A stretch of DNA of 64,000 nucleotides, from positions 17,284 through 81,283 of the forward strand of contig JAQUTL010000010.1 of assembly GCA_028709805.1 (NCBI GenBank), read 5' to 3'. Numbering within the stretch: the stretch's first letter is position 1; every line of letters begins with the position of its first letter. This DNA is from Victivallaceae bacterium. GTDB taxonomy: Bacteria; Verrucomicrobiota; Lentisphaeria; Victivallales; Victivallaceae. The position numbers and the translations under genes are program-made. The notes beneath the pieces were generated by a model that was not told where the DNA came from, ran no database searches, and saw nothing but the letters and a program-made list of their open reading frames with translations. Positions 44,183 through 52,845 of this stretch are shown here, in pieces.

Positions 44183-44224
44183 GGTTCGGACCGCCCGTCG
44201 CGGCAATGACTTCCGAAAAATCGG

Positions 44225-44378
44225 CTATTTGCAGTTGAACCCGGCCCGGTCGCCGCTCGACGGCAGCGCAATGTTCAGCCGGTGCGCCGAAAGGTCATAG
44301 ACGGCGCTCCAGACGGTGTTCGGCTGTCGAACCGAAGTCCGCAGCCGTTCCGCCGCGACACAATCGGCGATGCCGCCA
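44225..44378 (-). pseudogene. Possible gene remnant, C-terminal part resembling a C45/acyltransferase-type end
   Basis: An open minus-strand frame without a start codon reads NGGIADCVAAERLR and then TVWSAVYDLSAHRLNIALPSSG before a TAG. The phrase TVWSAVYDL...  resembles the end of penicillin acyltransferase-like (peptidase C45) proteins. It lies in a different frame from the small exported protein whose stop it touches. It could be chance; the resemblance is from memory only. Confidence 0.25.
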
Positions 44379-44379
44379 T

Positions 44380-44961
44380 TCAGTCCGGCGGCTGATAAAT
44401 GCGCATTCCGGCCGGAATTTCAAACAATTTGTCGGGAAGCTCGTCGAAAAATTCGATTTGCTGCGGTATGACCTCGTAGATTGTGCCGTCACGCATCTTC
44501 ATCGTTGCGCCGATCGTGAAAACCGGCTCTTTGAAAATATACCAGACGCGGTATTCGCGTTCGTCGGAATCCGGATAAAACGCCGTCGCCGCATAAGCCG
44601 GTCTACCGTTGAAGGTGGTGTCGCCAAGCTCGAAACGCTCCGGCAGAGCGTCGTCGGCTGAAGCGGTCTCCCCGCGCGGCAGGCGTTTTATGGCGACTTC
44701 GCCGCCGGCGGCATACTGAAATTCGCCGTTCCGGTTCTTTATCCGATGGATCGCGCCGATTTCGCTGTGCGAATCGCCGTTGCTTCTCCGGTAAAAGACA
44801 AAAGTTCCAAGCTCGGACGACTTGCGGACAATCCGAAAATTCAACCCGGACTGCCGAGCCGCATCGCCGGTGCGCAGCAGCGCTTCCGGCGCCGGCGTTT
44901 CAGCCGCCGGACCGGTAATGACGGCGCATAAAATGATGAAAATTGTCAGCAGTTTTTTCAA
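44380..44961 (-). CDS. Small exported protein, LolA-like fold possible
   Basis: 193 residues with a signal peptide (MKKLLTIFIILCAVITGPAAETPAP). The rest is beta-rich: FRIVRKSSELGTFVFYRR, VAIKRLPRG, RFELGDTTFNGRPAYAATAFYP, REYRVWYIFKEPVFTIGATMKM, and PDKLFEIPAGMRIYQPP. The repeated strands and the closing DKLFEIPAGM phrase recall outer-membrane lipoprotein carrier/sorting proteins, but no family can be named firmly. It overlaps the NamZ-like gene by four bases, so the two form an operon. Confidence 0.7.
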   Translation of the reverse strand: MKKLLTIFIILCAVITGPAAETPAPEALLRTGDAARQSGLNFRIVRKSSELGTFVFYRRSNGDSHSEIGAIHRIKNRNGEFQYAAGGEVAIKRLPRGETASADDALPERFELGDTTFNGRPAYAATAFYPDSDEREYRVWYIFKEPVFTIGATMKMRDGTIYEVIPQQIEFFDELPDKLFEIPAGMRIYQPPD

Positions 44962-46118
44962 TGATACAGCTTTTCCGGAGTAAACCTGTCAAGTTCTTCG
45001 TCCCAGCGGGAAAATTCGGCCGGAAGGTCGGCGCCGCGCAACAGCGTTTCTCTGGTCTGTCCGTCGCCGGCCAGAATATCGAACGGAGTAAGTTTCCGCT
45101 CATACTCATACGGCGGCGGCAGAAAGCGCAATTCCCCTTCACCGGTCTTCATGATTGCCTGAAAAATCTCCACAAATGTCCGTACCGGCCGGAACCGCTC
45201 CGGCTCGGTAACGTGGACATAAAGTCCGTGGCACACGGTTCCGGCAAATTTATGAAAGGTCGGGTTGTAGTCATGTATTCTGAACCGGCAACCCGGAATA
45301 TTCCGGCCTGACAGTTCGGCCAGCAGTTCACGCGAACGGACAAACGGCGCGCCGAAAAGCTCAAACGGCGTGGTCGTTCCGCGCGCTTCGGAAAGATTGA
45401 GCGCCTCAATCAGCACCGCGCCCGGATAAACCGCGGCAGTGCGTTCGGTCGGCATGTTCGGAGACGGCGGCACCCAGTTCAATCCGGTGTCCTCAAAACG
45501 CATCCGGCGGTCGTAATTCTTCATCTTCACCACTTCCAGTCGGCATCCGGGAACCTCATGGCGCTGTAAAAACATTGCGACTTCCCCGATGGTCATCCCG
45601 TGACAGAGCGGAATCTCCGCCATCCCGACGAAAGTGAAAAAATCGCGCTTCAACACCGCTCCGTCCGGCTTCAGAAAACCGACCGGGTTGGGGCGGTCGA
45701 GCACCGCCACCGGAATCCCCATCTCGGCACAGCGCTCCATGCACAGCCGGAGCGTCCACATGTAGGTGTAGACTCTGGTGCCGACGTCCTGAACGTCAAC
45801 CAGCAGCAGATCGACATCCCTGAGCATCTCCGCGGTCGGCTTGCGATGTTCGCCGTACAGACTGTAAACCGGGACATGCCAGACCGGATGAATGAAACTG
45901 TTCCATTCGATCATATTGTCCTGTGTTTCGCCGCAAATGCCGTGCTGCGGTCCAAATATCGCCGTCAACCGGCAGGGGGCGGATGACGCAAGATAGTCTA
46001 TTATGTGGACAAAATCGCGCGAAATGCTCGGCGCGTGGCAAAGCACCCCGATCCGCTTGTTCCGCCATTTGTCCGGAAACACGTCCTTGATTACATCGAA
46101 TCCGCTTGCCGTATTCAC
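44958..46118 (-). CDS. DUF1343 protein, NamZ-type exo-beta-N-acetylmuramidase
   Basis: The start is placed at GTG 46118 (AGGGGGAAACATT before it) because the track start runs through low-quality Arg/Gly-rich sequence. The 386 residues contain AIFGPQHGICGETQDNMI, VYSLYGEHRKPTAEML, LLLVDVQDVGTRVYTYMWTL, VAVLDRPNPVG, EIPLCHGMTIGEVA and YPGAVLIEALNLSEARGTTTPFELFGAPF. This is the DUF1343/YzbB family, whose B. subtilis member NamZ removes terminal MurNAc from peptidoglycan fragments. No signal peptide is seen, so it may work in the cytoplasm on imported muropeptides, unlike secreted NamZ. Its promoter was not identified. Confidence 0.9.
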   Translation of the reverse strand: MNTASGFDVIKDVFPDKWRNKRIGVLCHAPSISRDFVHIIDYLASSAPCRLTAIFGPQHGICGETQDNMIEWNSFIHPVWHVPVYSLYGEHRKPTAEMLRDVDLLLVDVQDVGTRVYTYMWTLRLCMERCAEMGIPVAVLDRPNPVGFLKPDGAVLKRDFFTFVGMAEIPLCHGMTIGEVAMFLQRHEVPGCRLEVVKMKNYDRRMRFEDTGLNWVPPSPNMPTERTAAVYPGAVLIEALNLSEARGTTTPFELFGAPFVRSRELLAELSGRNIPGCRFRIHDYNPTFHKFAGTVCHGLYVHVTEPERFRPVRTFVEIFQAIMKTGEGELRFLPPPYEYERKLTPFDILAGDGQTRETLLRGADLPAEFSRWDEELDRFTPEKLYH

Positions 46119-46230
46119 AATGTTTCCCCCTTGAATTCTCCGCCATTCCGCTTCGCCTTGTCCGCCGCGATTCCACCGGGCGAGCTCCCCGTCTCTGCGG
46201 CCGGCCGCTCGCATTCCATTGCCGTTTTTA

Positions 46231-46257
46231 CACAAAAAAGCCCCGCATCTGCGGGGC
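46231..46257 (-). terminator. Terminator of the pilM-secretin operon
   Basis: Perfect stem AAGCCCCGC/GCGGGGCTT with a 4-base loop, followed on the minus strand by a run of six T. It lies 13 bases after the stop of the last secretin gene. Confidence 0.92.
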
Positions 46258-46270
46258 TTGCGATCTCAAG

Positions 46271-48829
46271 TTAGAGAGCTTCGGTGATCACCGGTTTTCC
46301 GGTACGCTCGAAAGCGAGCGAATCCGGGAAGTACGGCGACCCGTCCGGGTTGACCAGCGTACAGGTCATGAAGATCAGAAGATGAACCTTCCTGCTCTTC
46401 GTGCTCTTGCTTTGGAAGAACCGACCAAGCATCGGAACTGCGCCGAGTACCGGCACCTTGTCGTCGATAACCGTGGTTTCGTCGCGAATGATTCCGCCGA
46501 GCACCACCGTGCCGCCGTCGCGGGTCGAAACCAGCGTATCGATAATGCGGTCGGAGAAGATCGGCTCGCGCAGCACTTCCTTGACGGTCTCGCCGTTTTC
46601 GTCCGGCGGAAACGCCGTACCGGTCTGCTCGTACTCATAGGTGGTCCATCCGATGAACTGCCGGACCTGCGGCGTCATGCGCATGGTAATGGTGCGGTTG
46701 GCAAGATCGACCTCCGGCTTGACCACCATCTGAATACCGATGTCGGTCGGTTCGCTGTCGAAGTTGGGCACCGGGCCGATGTAACTGTACATGATCGCAT
46801 TCGAGTAATCGGCCTGAGTGGTGGTCTGCGTGGACTCATCCCAGTCGTCGGGGAAGTATACCCGGCGGATCATCTTGATAACCGCGGTTTCGCCGTTCAG
46901 CGTTGTCACCCGCGGCGCGAACAGCACGTCCCGGGAGTCGGTCCAGTCGAGGGCAAAGACGCTGACGCCGTATTTGTAGCCGTCACTGGTGCCGTTATAG
47001 GTGAACACACGGTCGCTGCCATTATTGATGTGGCGCATGATCGAGTCGTTCTTGTTGAATTGCAGCTGGCCGTTGGTGTCGCTCACGGCACCGGTACTGT
47101 CGGTCAACGTGCGCTCAAGCGAATACTGGAATCCCAGTTCTTTGAGGTCGTTCTCGGTAACTTCAACGAACTTCGCCTGTATCTGCACCTGAACGTCCTT
47201 GATATTGAGCTGGGTCTGAATCAACTCTTCGATCTTGGTCAGATTGTCGGCGGTATTGTTGACGATCAAACGGCTGTTGCGCCAATCATAGACGATGCTG
47301 GATCCGGTCGGAAACAGGATGCCGTGGCTGGCGAAGAAGTACATCAGCTGCTGCGGACTGGAGAAGTTGGTGGCAAGCAACGCTTCGCGCTTAAGCGGAA
47401 ACAGCTTGATCTCCATGTCGCCGATGGCGACCGATTTAGGCGCCACCACAATCGCATTGTTGTCGACTTTGTATTTGAGTCCCGCCTGATTGCATATCCG
47501 CCGGACAACCTCTTCCAGCGGGACATTGCTCATATTCAGCGCAATTTTCGGATAGGTCTCCGGTTCCGCGGCGGTATTGTCCAGCCCATAGTTGCCGGTC
47601 GGCATTCCGTTCATGGCACCGGGGCCCATCGGCATCATGCCGGGCATGCCTCCGCCCATCATGGCGGCCAGCTCAGGCGGCATCGCCGCGCCCTGCGGCA
47701 TGCCGGCGTTTGCAGCACCACGGTTATTCTTGCGACCGGCGTTGTTGCGTCCCATGGTGGCCTGCGTCTGCATCATCAGATTGTCAAGCTGCGACACATC
47801 CTTGTACGGAGTGCCGTACTGGTCGACCTTGTAGCCGTCCGGCCAGATCAGCACGATATTCGCGCCCTGCCCGGAGGGATCGTTATTTCTGGCTTCTTCC
47901 ATCACGATGTTCAACGCATCCGGCAGCTGTTCGCCGGTAAGCGAGATTTCCGCAATAATGATCCGGCCGACCCGGTCGAGAAGACCGTTTTCAGCACTGG
48001 AAACCTGCTTGGCAATCGGCTTGGCGTTGGTAAGCTGTTTGCTTTCCGCATCGCCCATCGGACGAATCGGAATCGTATAGCCGCCGGCAGCCTCGGCTTC
48101 CATGCGCTCGGCATCGGTTGCCGCCCGGACGTCGCCGGCACGCAGCAGCGCAATATTGCAAGCTCGAACGCCGCGCAACGCCGTCCAGTTGGTCCGGTCG
48201 ATGGTGATCACTTCGTTGTATTTCTCTTTGGCTTCGACCACCCGGCCGTTGCGGTAGAGATTGGCGGCCTGAGCCAGAAGCGTCTCAATGCGGGCATCGA
48301 CGCCGGCCTGATCGGGAACCACTTTGGCTTCGGTCACCTTGTTGCGGCTTTCAACGCCCTTCTTCTCAGTCTTATAGCGCTCAATCGCCTTGGCGATCTC
48401 GCCCTTGAGCGACGGACTCATCGCCGCTGCCTCTCCGGCCTTTTTAATCGCCTCATCGTATTGTTCGCTGCGGGAAAGCTTCTCGGCCTCCTTGGCCAAA
48501 TCGTCGGCCCAACAGCGGTAGCCAGCGGCGATCTGCTTGCGACAATTCAATATCTTTCCATCCAAAAAAGCGCTTTTGCCGATTGATTCATAGATTTTCC
48601 ACGCCTTGAGGTTGTTGGCGATGGAAGACTCATACTTTCCCTCGGTGAAGTCTTTTCCGGCGTCAGCCGCGAACTTCTCCGCCGCGCTGTAGCGCTCATC
48701 GTGAAGCACTTCCTCCACGGTGACATTGCGTTTGACCTCGTCCTCCGTCCCCGGAGCCTGCGCACAGAGCGCGGCCGAGCAGAACAGCATCGACGCGGTC
48801 AGACACCCCTTAGTTATTTTCAAAAACAT
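46271..48829 (-). CDS. Secretin, outer-membrane pore of the type IV pilus machine (copy 2)
   Basis: 852 residues. Signal peptide (MLFCSAALCAQA region), an N-terminal helical/TPR-like region (about 25-270), a Met/Gly-rich insert (MPPELAAMMGGGMPGMMPMGPG) near 390, an N-domain (NVPLEEVVRRICNQAGLKYKV), a second N-domain and the C-terminal secretin domain (TRDGGTVVLGGIIRD, VPVLGAVPMLGRFFQS, LLIFMTCTLVNPDG). It resembles Amuc_1098-type pilus secretins. It lies last in the operon, 24 bases after another secretin, which it resembles in layout. Two outer-membrane pores may form one mixed ring or two machines. Confidence 0.9.
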   Translation of the reverse strand: MFLKITKGCLTASMLFCSAALCAQAPGTEDEVKRNVTVEEVLHDERYSAAEKFAADAGKDFTEGKYESSIANNLKAWKIYESIGKSAFLDGKILNCRKQIAAGYRCWADDLAKEAEKLSRSEQYDEAIKKAGEAAAMSPSLKGEIAKAIERYKTEKKGVESRNKVTEAKVVPDQAGVDARIETLLAQAANLYRNGRVVEAKEKYNEVITIDRTNWTALRGVRACNIALLRAGDVRAATDAERMEAEAAGGYTIPIRPMGDAESKQLTNAKPIAKQVSSAENGLLDRVGRIIIAEISLTGEQLPDALNIVMEEARNNDPSGQGANIVLIWPDGYKVDQYGTPYKDVSQLDNLMMQTQATMGRNNAGRKNNRGAANAGMPQGAAMPPELAAMMGGGMPGMMPMGPGAMNGMPTGNYGLDNTAAEPETYPKIALNMSNVPLEEVVRRICNQAGLKYKVDNNAIVVAPKSVAIGDMEIKLFPLKREALLATNFSSPQQLMYFFASHGILFPTGSSIVYDWRNSRLIVNNTADNLTKIEELIQTQLNIKDVQVQIQAKFVEVTENDLKELGFQYSLERTLTDSTGAVSDTNGQLQFNKNDSIMRHINNGSDRVFTYNGTSDGYKYGVSVFALDWTDSRDVLFAPRVTTLNGETAVIKMIRRVYFPDDWDESTQTTTQADYSNAIMYSYIGPVPNFDSEPTDIGIQMVVKPEVDLANRTITMRMTPQVRQFIGWTTYEYEQTGTAFPPDENGETVKEVLREPIFSDRIIDTLVSTRDGGTVVLGGIIRDETTVIDDKVPVLGAVPMLGRFFQSKSTKSRKVHLLIFMTCTLVNPDGSPYFPDSLAFERTGKPVITEAL

Positions 48830-48853
48830 CTTTGCCTCCGGCAGTGTTGTTGT

Positions 48854-51676
48854 TTACCAAATGAAATCCGGTACGCCGAACGGCTCGCGGCTTCTCCACG
48901 GCGTGCCGTCAGTATTCATCAGACGCGCGGTCACGAAAATCAGCAGCGAGCGCTTTTCGTGCATCTCCATCTGACTGGAGAACAATCTGCCGAGCAACGG
49001 TACCTCGCCGATAACCGGCCATTTGTCGTCGCGCTGAGTGTTGTATTGTTCGGTCATGCCGCCCAAGACAACGGTGGCGCCGTCGTAAACCTGCACGTTG
49101 ACTTCCATCTCGCGCACCGCAAATTCCGGCATCCACATATCGACATTTGTCGAAATAATCGGAACTTTGGATGACGTGGTGGTCGTTCCGGTCGTTCCGG
49201 TGGAGGTGGAGGTGTATATCGTGCCGGCTTCAAGTTTTACCGGATAAGAGGAGTCCTGATGCCCGACATAAGCCGTCACCTGCGGATAGATATAAAGACT
49301 TATGGTGTAGTTGTCCGGATTCACGATCGGCCGGCAGGCAAAGACCGTACCGATTTCATTCCCGTCATCAAATTCCGGAATCGGCATGGTGATTTCCACC
49401 GTATTATTATCAATTTTAATTTCCGGAGCGTCCCAGGAGTCCGGGAACTTCCAGTTTTCAACCGACTTGATGATCCCGAGGTCACCGCTGGTGAGCAGCA
49501 GCTTTGCGCTGGTCAACACCTCGGTGCGATCGGACTGATCAAGCGCGTTCACTGACAGACTCAAGTTGACATTGCTGTTTTTGCCGAACAGCGATTCGCC
49601 GAAATTCGGGAAAATTTTCAGGTTGTTGACAACCTTGTAGTCTTTCTCCGTCGCCATCGACGAATTGGCGTCGCTGACATTATAATGACGCAGCGGATTT
49701 TCGTTGCTGGGAACATTCCAATGAGCGGTCGCATCATTCTGGTTGATGTTCAAATACCAGTCAAATCCGAGTTCCTTCACGTCGGTGTCGGCGATCTCGA
49801 CCATCTTGGCCTCAACCTGCACCATCGGCGCGCGAACCGCATCCAACAGAGCAAGCAGATCGCCCATCTTGCGGAGATTGTCCACCGTGTTGGTCACCAG
49901 AATCTCGCCCTTGCGGCGATTATAGGTGATGGTGGCGTTGTCCGGAAATTCGATCCCCCGGCTCCGGAAATAATTAATCATGCTTTGCGTGGTAAGCGGC
50001 GGGGTTGCCGCGCCGACCTTGCCCATCTCATTGTAATCCTTGCTGCTGCCGCTGTCGTTGCTGGTATCAATGCCCAGCGCGTCCATGCTCAGCCCCAGCG
50101 ATCCCAGCCCCTGCGCTACGCCGCTCTGATAGGTGGATGACGAGTTGGCCTTCGCGGCCGAGATCATAGTGCTGGTGGAGATGCGCCCGCTGTCGTCACC
50201 GGCAGTTTTCTTGCCGCCGGCGCCCATTCCCATTCCCATTCCCATCATGCTCATCATATCCATGCCTTCAGGTCCCATAGCTCCAGCGCCCATGGCACCG
50301 GCGCCCATCGCATCGCCACCCATGGCACCGGCGCCCATCGCACCGCCACCCATGGCGCCGGCGCCCATCGCACCGCCACCCATGGCGCCGCCACCGCCCA
50401 TAGCGCCGCCGCCGCCGCCGCCGCCGCCGTCCTCAGCCGCGAGCAGCACGTTGCCCAAGTGGTAATACGGATTGGCACTCTCGGCAATGTCTTGGATCAT
50501 TTCGGCGGAAATCGAAAAACGCCTGGTGGAAAGATCGTCCATCGAGCTTAATCCGAGAACAACCGCGCGCTCCTCGACCTTCATCTTCAGGCCGGTCTGC
50601 AAACAGACATAGCGCAAAAGGTCGGTAAGCGGAATCTGGTTGACCTCCATCGTGATTTTCGGAAGAGCTTCACCGATCTGCGGCGGAAACTGCATCAGAA
50701 TGGATGAGTTGAGATCCGGCGCTTCGCGGGTCAGATTGCGGTTCTGCTCGTCAATGACATCATAAATGGTGCTGCCATCATAAACCGCGTTGACCTTGAT
50801 GTCGGCCAGCCGGCCGTAAAGGTCGCCGGAAGAGCTGTATTCACGCATCGTGTCTTTCGGCTCAAAGCTCACCTTGTTCGCCACGACCTGCGGCACATAC
50901 ACCCAGCTGGAATTGGCCGAAATACCGCGCAACACGCCTTCGGACTGCAGCTTGGCCGCACCGTAAAGTTTGTTGTAAATCCTGCGCAGTTTGACGTTGG
51001 CATCCCAATTCAAAGGATCAATCAGAAACACTTCCTGAATTTTACGTTCCGCCTCGGTGTAGCGGTAGGCCCGCTCGTAGATGTCAGCCTCGCGGAACAA
51101 CAGCCCGACCTGCTCCTCGTCGGAAAGCAGCTTGGGCATTACCGCACTGGCGGAGGTCTTCTGGCGAAATGCCTCGGCCTTCACTCTGGTCTGGCAGAAA
51201 CTGATAAAATTGTTTACTTCGTCGATCTTGCTTTCATCAACCATGAGCGCGTCCGACGCTTTGCGCACCGCATCTGAATAGTTGCCGGCGGTGGCCAAGT
51301 CTTTGGCCTCCAGCATTATCGCCTGCCACCACGCACTCTTCATATTGGCGCGCGCCAGCGACACCGCGGCCCGTTCGGTCTTCGCGGCATCTCCGGACAG
51401 CGAAGCAAGAATAAACTCCGCCCGCTCATAAGCCGCATCGGCATCGGAGTATTTACCGTTACCAGCCAACTCATCGGCCTCAGCAGCCGCTTTTCGCGCC
51501 GCATCGAGTTTGGCTGCGTAGTCCTGCTCTATCTGTTCCGCGGCATTGTTGCACGCTTCGCTGCCGAGACATGACTCTTCGGCGGCGGCGGCAACTCCGA
51601 CAGGCAGCGCCAAAAGTCCGGCCACCCACAGTGAACAGAACCGATTCGGAAATTTTGGGATTCCCAATCCTTTCAT
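48854..51676 (-). CDS. Secretin, Amuc_1098-like, with extreme Met/Gly/Ala repeat insert (copy 1)
   Basis: 940 residues. Signal peptide (MKGLGIPKFPNRFCSLWVAGLLALPVGVAAA), a helical repeat region (about 35-260), the first N-domain (VNQIPLTDLLRYVCLQTGLKMKV), then residues about 408-490 with GGAMGGGAMGAGAMG repeats and MDMMSMMGMGMGMGAGG, a second N-domain (MINYFRSRGIEFPDNATITY...LVTNTVDNLRKM) and the secretin domain (DGATVVLGGMTEQYN, WPVIGEVPLLGRLFSS, LLIFVTARLMNTDG). The insert lies between N-domains that face the periplasm. Order pilM, 1100-like, 1099-like, secretin matches the Akkermansia pilus locus as I recall it. Confidence 0.92.
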   Translation of the reverse strand: MKGLGIPKFPNRFCSLWVAGLLALPVGVAAAAEESCLGSEACNNAAEQIEQDYAAKLDAARKAAAEADELAGNGKYSDADAAYERAEFILASLSGDAAKTERAAVSLARANMKSAWWQAIMLEAKDLATAGNYSDAVRKASDALMVDESKIDEVNNFISFCQTRVKAEAFRQKTSASAVMPKLLSDEEQVGLLFREADIYERAYRYTEAERKIQEVFLIDPLNWDANVKLRRIYNKLYGAAKLQSEGVLRGISANSSWVYVPQVVANKVSFEPKDTMREYSSSGDLYGRLADIKVNAVYDGSTIYDVIDEQNRNLTREAPDLNSSILMQFPPQIGEALPKITMEVNQIPLTDLLRYVCLQTGLKMKVEERAVVLGLSSMDDLSTRRFSISAEMIQDIAESANPYYHLGNVLLAAEDGGGGGGGGAMGGGGAMGGGAMGAGAMGGGAMGAGAMGGDAMGAGAMGAGAMGPEGMDMMSMMGMGMGMGAGGKKTAGDDSGRISTSTMISAAKANSSSTYQSGVAQGLGSLGLSMDALGIDTSNDSGSSKDYNEMGKVGAATPPLTTQSMINYFRSRGIEFPDNATITYNRRKGEILVTNTVDNLRKMGDLLALLDAVRAPMVQVEAKMVEIADTDVKELGFDWYLNINQNDATAHWNVPSNENPLRHYNVSDANSSMATEKDYKVVNNLKIFPNFGESLFGKNSNVNLSLSVNALDQSDRTEVLTSAKLLLTSGDLGIIKSVENWKFPDSWDAPEIKIDNNTVEITMPIPEFDDGNEIGTVFACRPIVNPDNYTISLYIYPQVTAYVGHQDSSYPVKLEAGTIYTSTSTGTTGTTTTSSKVPIISTNVDMWMPEFAVREMEVNVQVYDGATVVLGGMTEQYNTQRDDKWPVIGEVPLLGRLFSSQMEMHEKRSLLIFVTARLMNTDGTPWRSREPFGVPDFIW
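50276..50430. repeat. In-frame 30-bp tandem repeats and GCC/CCG run inside the secretin gene
   Basis: Units of 30 bases (CATGGCACCGGCGCCCATCG type) start at 50291, 50321 and 50351 with few changes, followed by a partial unit and a CCG triplet run. All units keep frame and encode AMGAGAMGGG-like peptides. Length variation between strains by slippage would be expected. Confidence 0.9.
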
Positions 51677-51722
51677 GCTTCCTTACCTTATTTTATTGTT
51701 TAAGAAAAATTCCTGCTAATTT

Positions 51723-52832
51723 CTATTCCGGCTTCCTGGCGCGCGAAGTAATTTTGGACTGCGCGGTCAACTCATAGGTCTTGCCGTCCGCCCCTTCGAG
51801 CGTGGCGGCGGCATTCTTCATATCCATGGCGACAACCTTCCACTTCTCCTTGCCGGAGGAGTTGTTGCCGATTTCGATTGTCGAACCGACCTTGACGCCG
51901 GTCTGCAGTTTGTTGTTGCCCAAATTCATAACCGTCATTTCCTCTTCCGGCAGTTCTGCGGCAACACCCTTGCGCACAATAAAATCCTTATCGGTGTTGT
52001 TGATTTTCATCTGCACACTGTCGGGCGACAGTATCCGATCAATCGTCATACTGCGACGATCAAACGAAACCGTGCTGCCAACCTTGTATTCACGCGGACG
52101 CCCCTTGCCACCCATCGAAAACCTCACGGTTCCACTATCCGCGTCAGCCGACTCCAGCTGCGCACTGAGCAGCGGCGGACGGGCACTCTCAATATAAATA
52201 AGATCGGTAAGCGGCGGATGGCTCTTCGCGTCATCGATGTCGGTTCCGCACATATATTCATAAAGATTGGTGAATCCGTCGTTGTCCCGGTCATATTTCG
52301 CATCAAGCGGATTGGTGGGATTGAGAAATTCCGGATACTTTAGTTCAAAGATATTAGGCATGCCGTCACCGTCGGAGTCCGACGAACGCATCTGAATATC
52401 AATTTCATCATTGAAACTGCGGGCGGGGCGGGAAAGCGCCATTCCGCAAATCGGACACTGCCCTGCGCTCTTAAAGCTGAACAGCGGAATGAACCGGTTG
52501 CAGCCCGGACATTTCGCCGCACGCAAAGGCGACAGCAAATCGCTCACCAAATCGTCGGAAACGCCCTTGATCCGGTTACCGTCCGCGTCCGTCATCCGCG
52601 TGCCGTAGGGTTCCCACGCCACCTTCAGTGCAAACACCTTGTCCAATTTAAATTTTGCATCGGAGAAATCCACCGACTCATAATCCGGCACCGGAGCCTT
52701 GATCGCCAGATCACGCTCGCTTATATTTTTGGCGGATTTGGTGATTTGCAGCAATGCAACCAACAGAATAACGAAGACCGCCAGCAGAACCGCCAGCAGT
52801 ATCTTCTCATAATGCTTTGTGAAAAAGTTCAA
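51723..52832 (-). CDS. Amuc_1099-like pilus-associated membrane protein with zinc ribbon and calcium-type loops
   Basis: 369 residues. One N-terminal membrane anchor (YEKILLAVLLAVFVILLVALLQI) leaves the rest in the periplasm. Residues about 108-135 have two CxxC-type pairs (CPGCNRF...CPICGMAL), a zinc ribbon. Next are two acidic loops, DSDGDGMPNIFELKYP and DRDNDGFTNLYEYMCGTD, of the thrombospondin type 3/dockerin Ca2+ type. The C-terminal half has two beta-rich segments with the repeated pattern VGSTVSFD / VGSTIEIG. Identity with Amuc_1099 rests on position and layout only. It may be a periplasmic alignment protein, like PilP or GspC, joining the inner-membrane part to the secretin. Confidence 0.8.
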   Translation of the reverse strand: MNFFTKHYEKILLAVLLAVFVILLVALLQITKSAKNISERDLAIKAPVPDYESVDFSDAKFKLDKVFALKVAWEPYGTRMTDADGNRIKGVSDDLVSDLLSPLRAAKCPGCNRFIPLFSFKSAGQCPICGMALSRPARSFNDEIDIQMRSSDSDGDGMPNIFELKYPEFLNPTNPLDAKYDRDNDGFTNLYEYMCGTDIDDAKSHPPLTDLIYIESARPPLLSAQLESADADSGTVRFSMGGKGRPREYKVGSTVSFDRRSMTIDRILSPDSVQMKINNTDKDFIVRKGVAAELPEEEMTVMNLGNNKLQTGVKVGSTIEIGNNSSGKEKWKVVAMDMKNAAATLEGADGKTYELTAQSKITSRARKPE

Positions 52833-52845
52833 CTTCGGCCTCCTT

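Noticed and set aside
46106-48586. 826-residue plus-strand ORF
   Set aside because: Exactly antisense to a well-supported secretin gene, with His/Arg/Val-rich composition typical of a shadow frame in GC-rich DNA and no recognisable domain.
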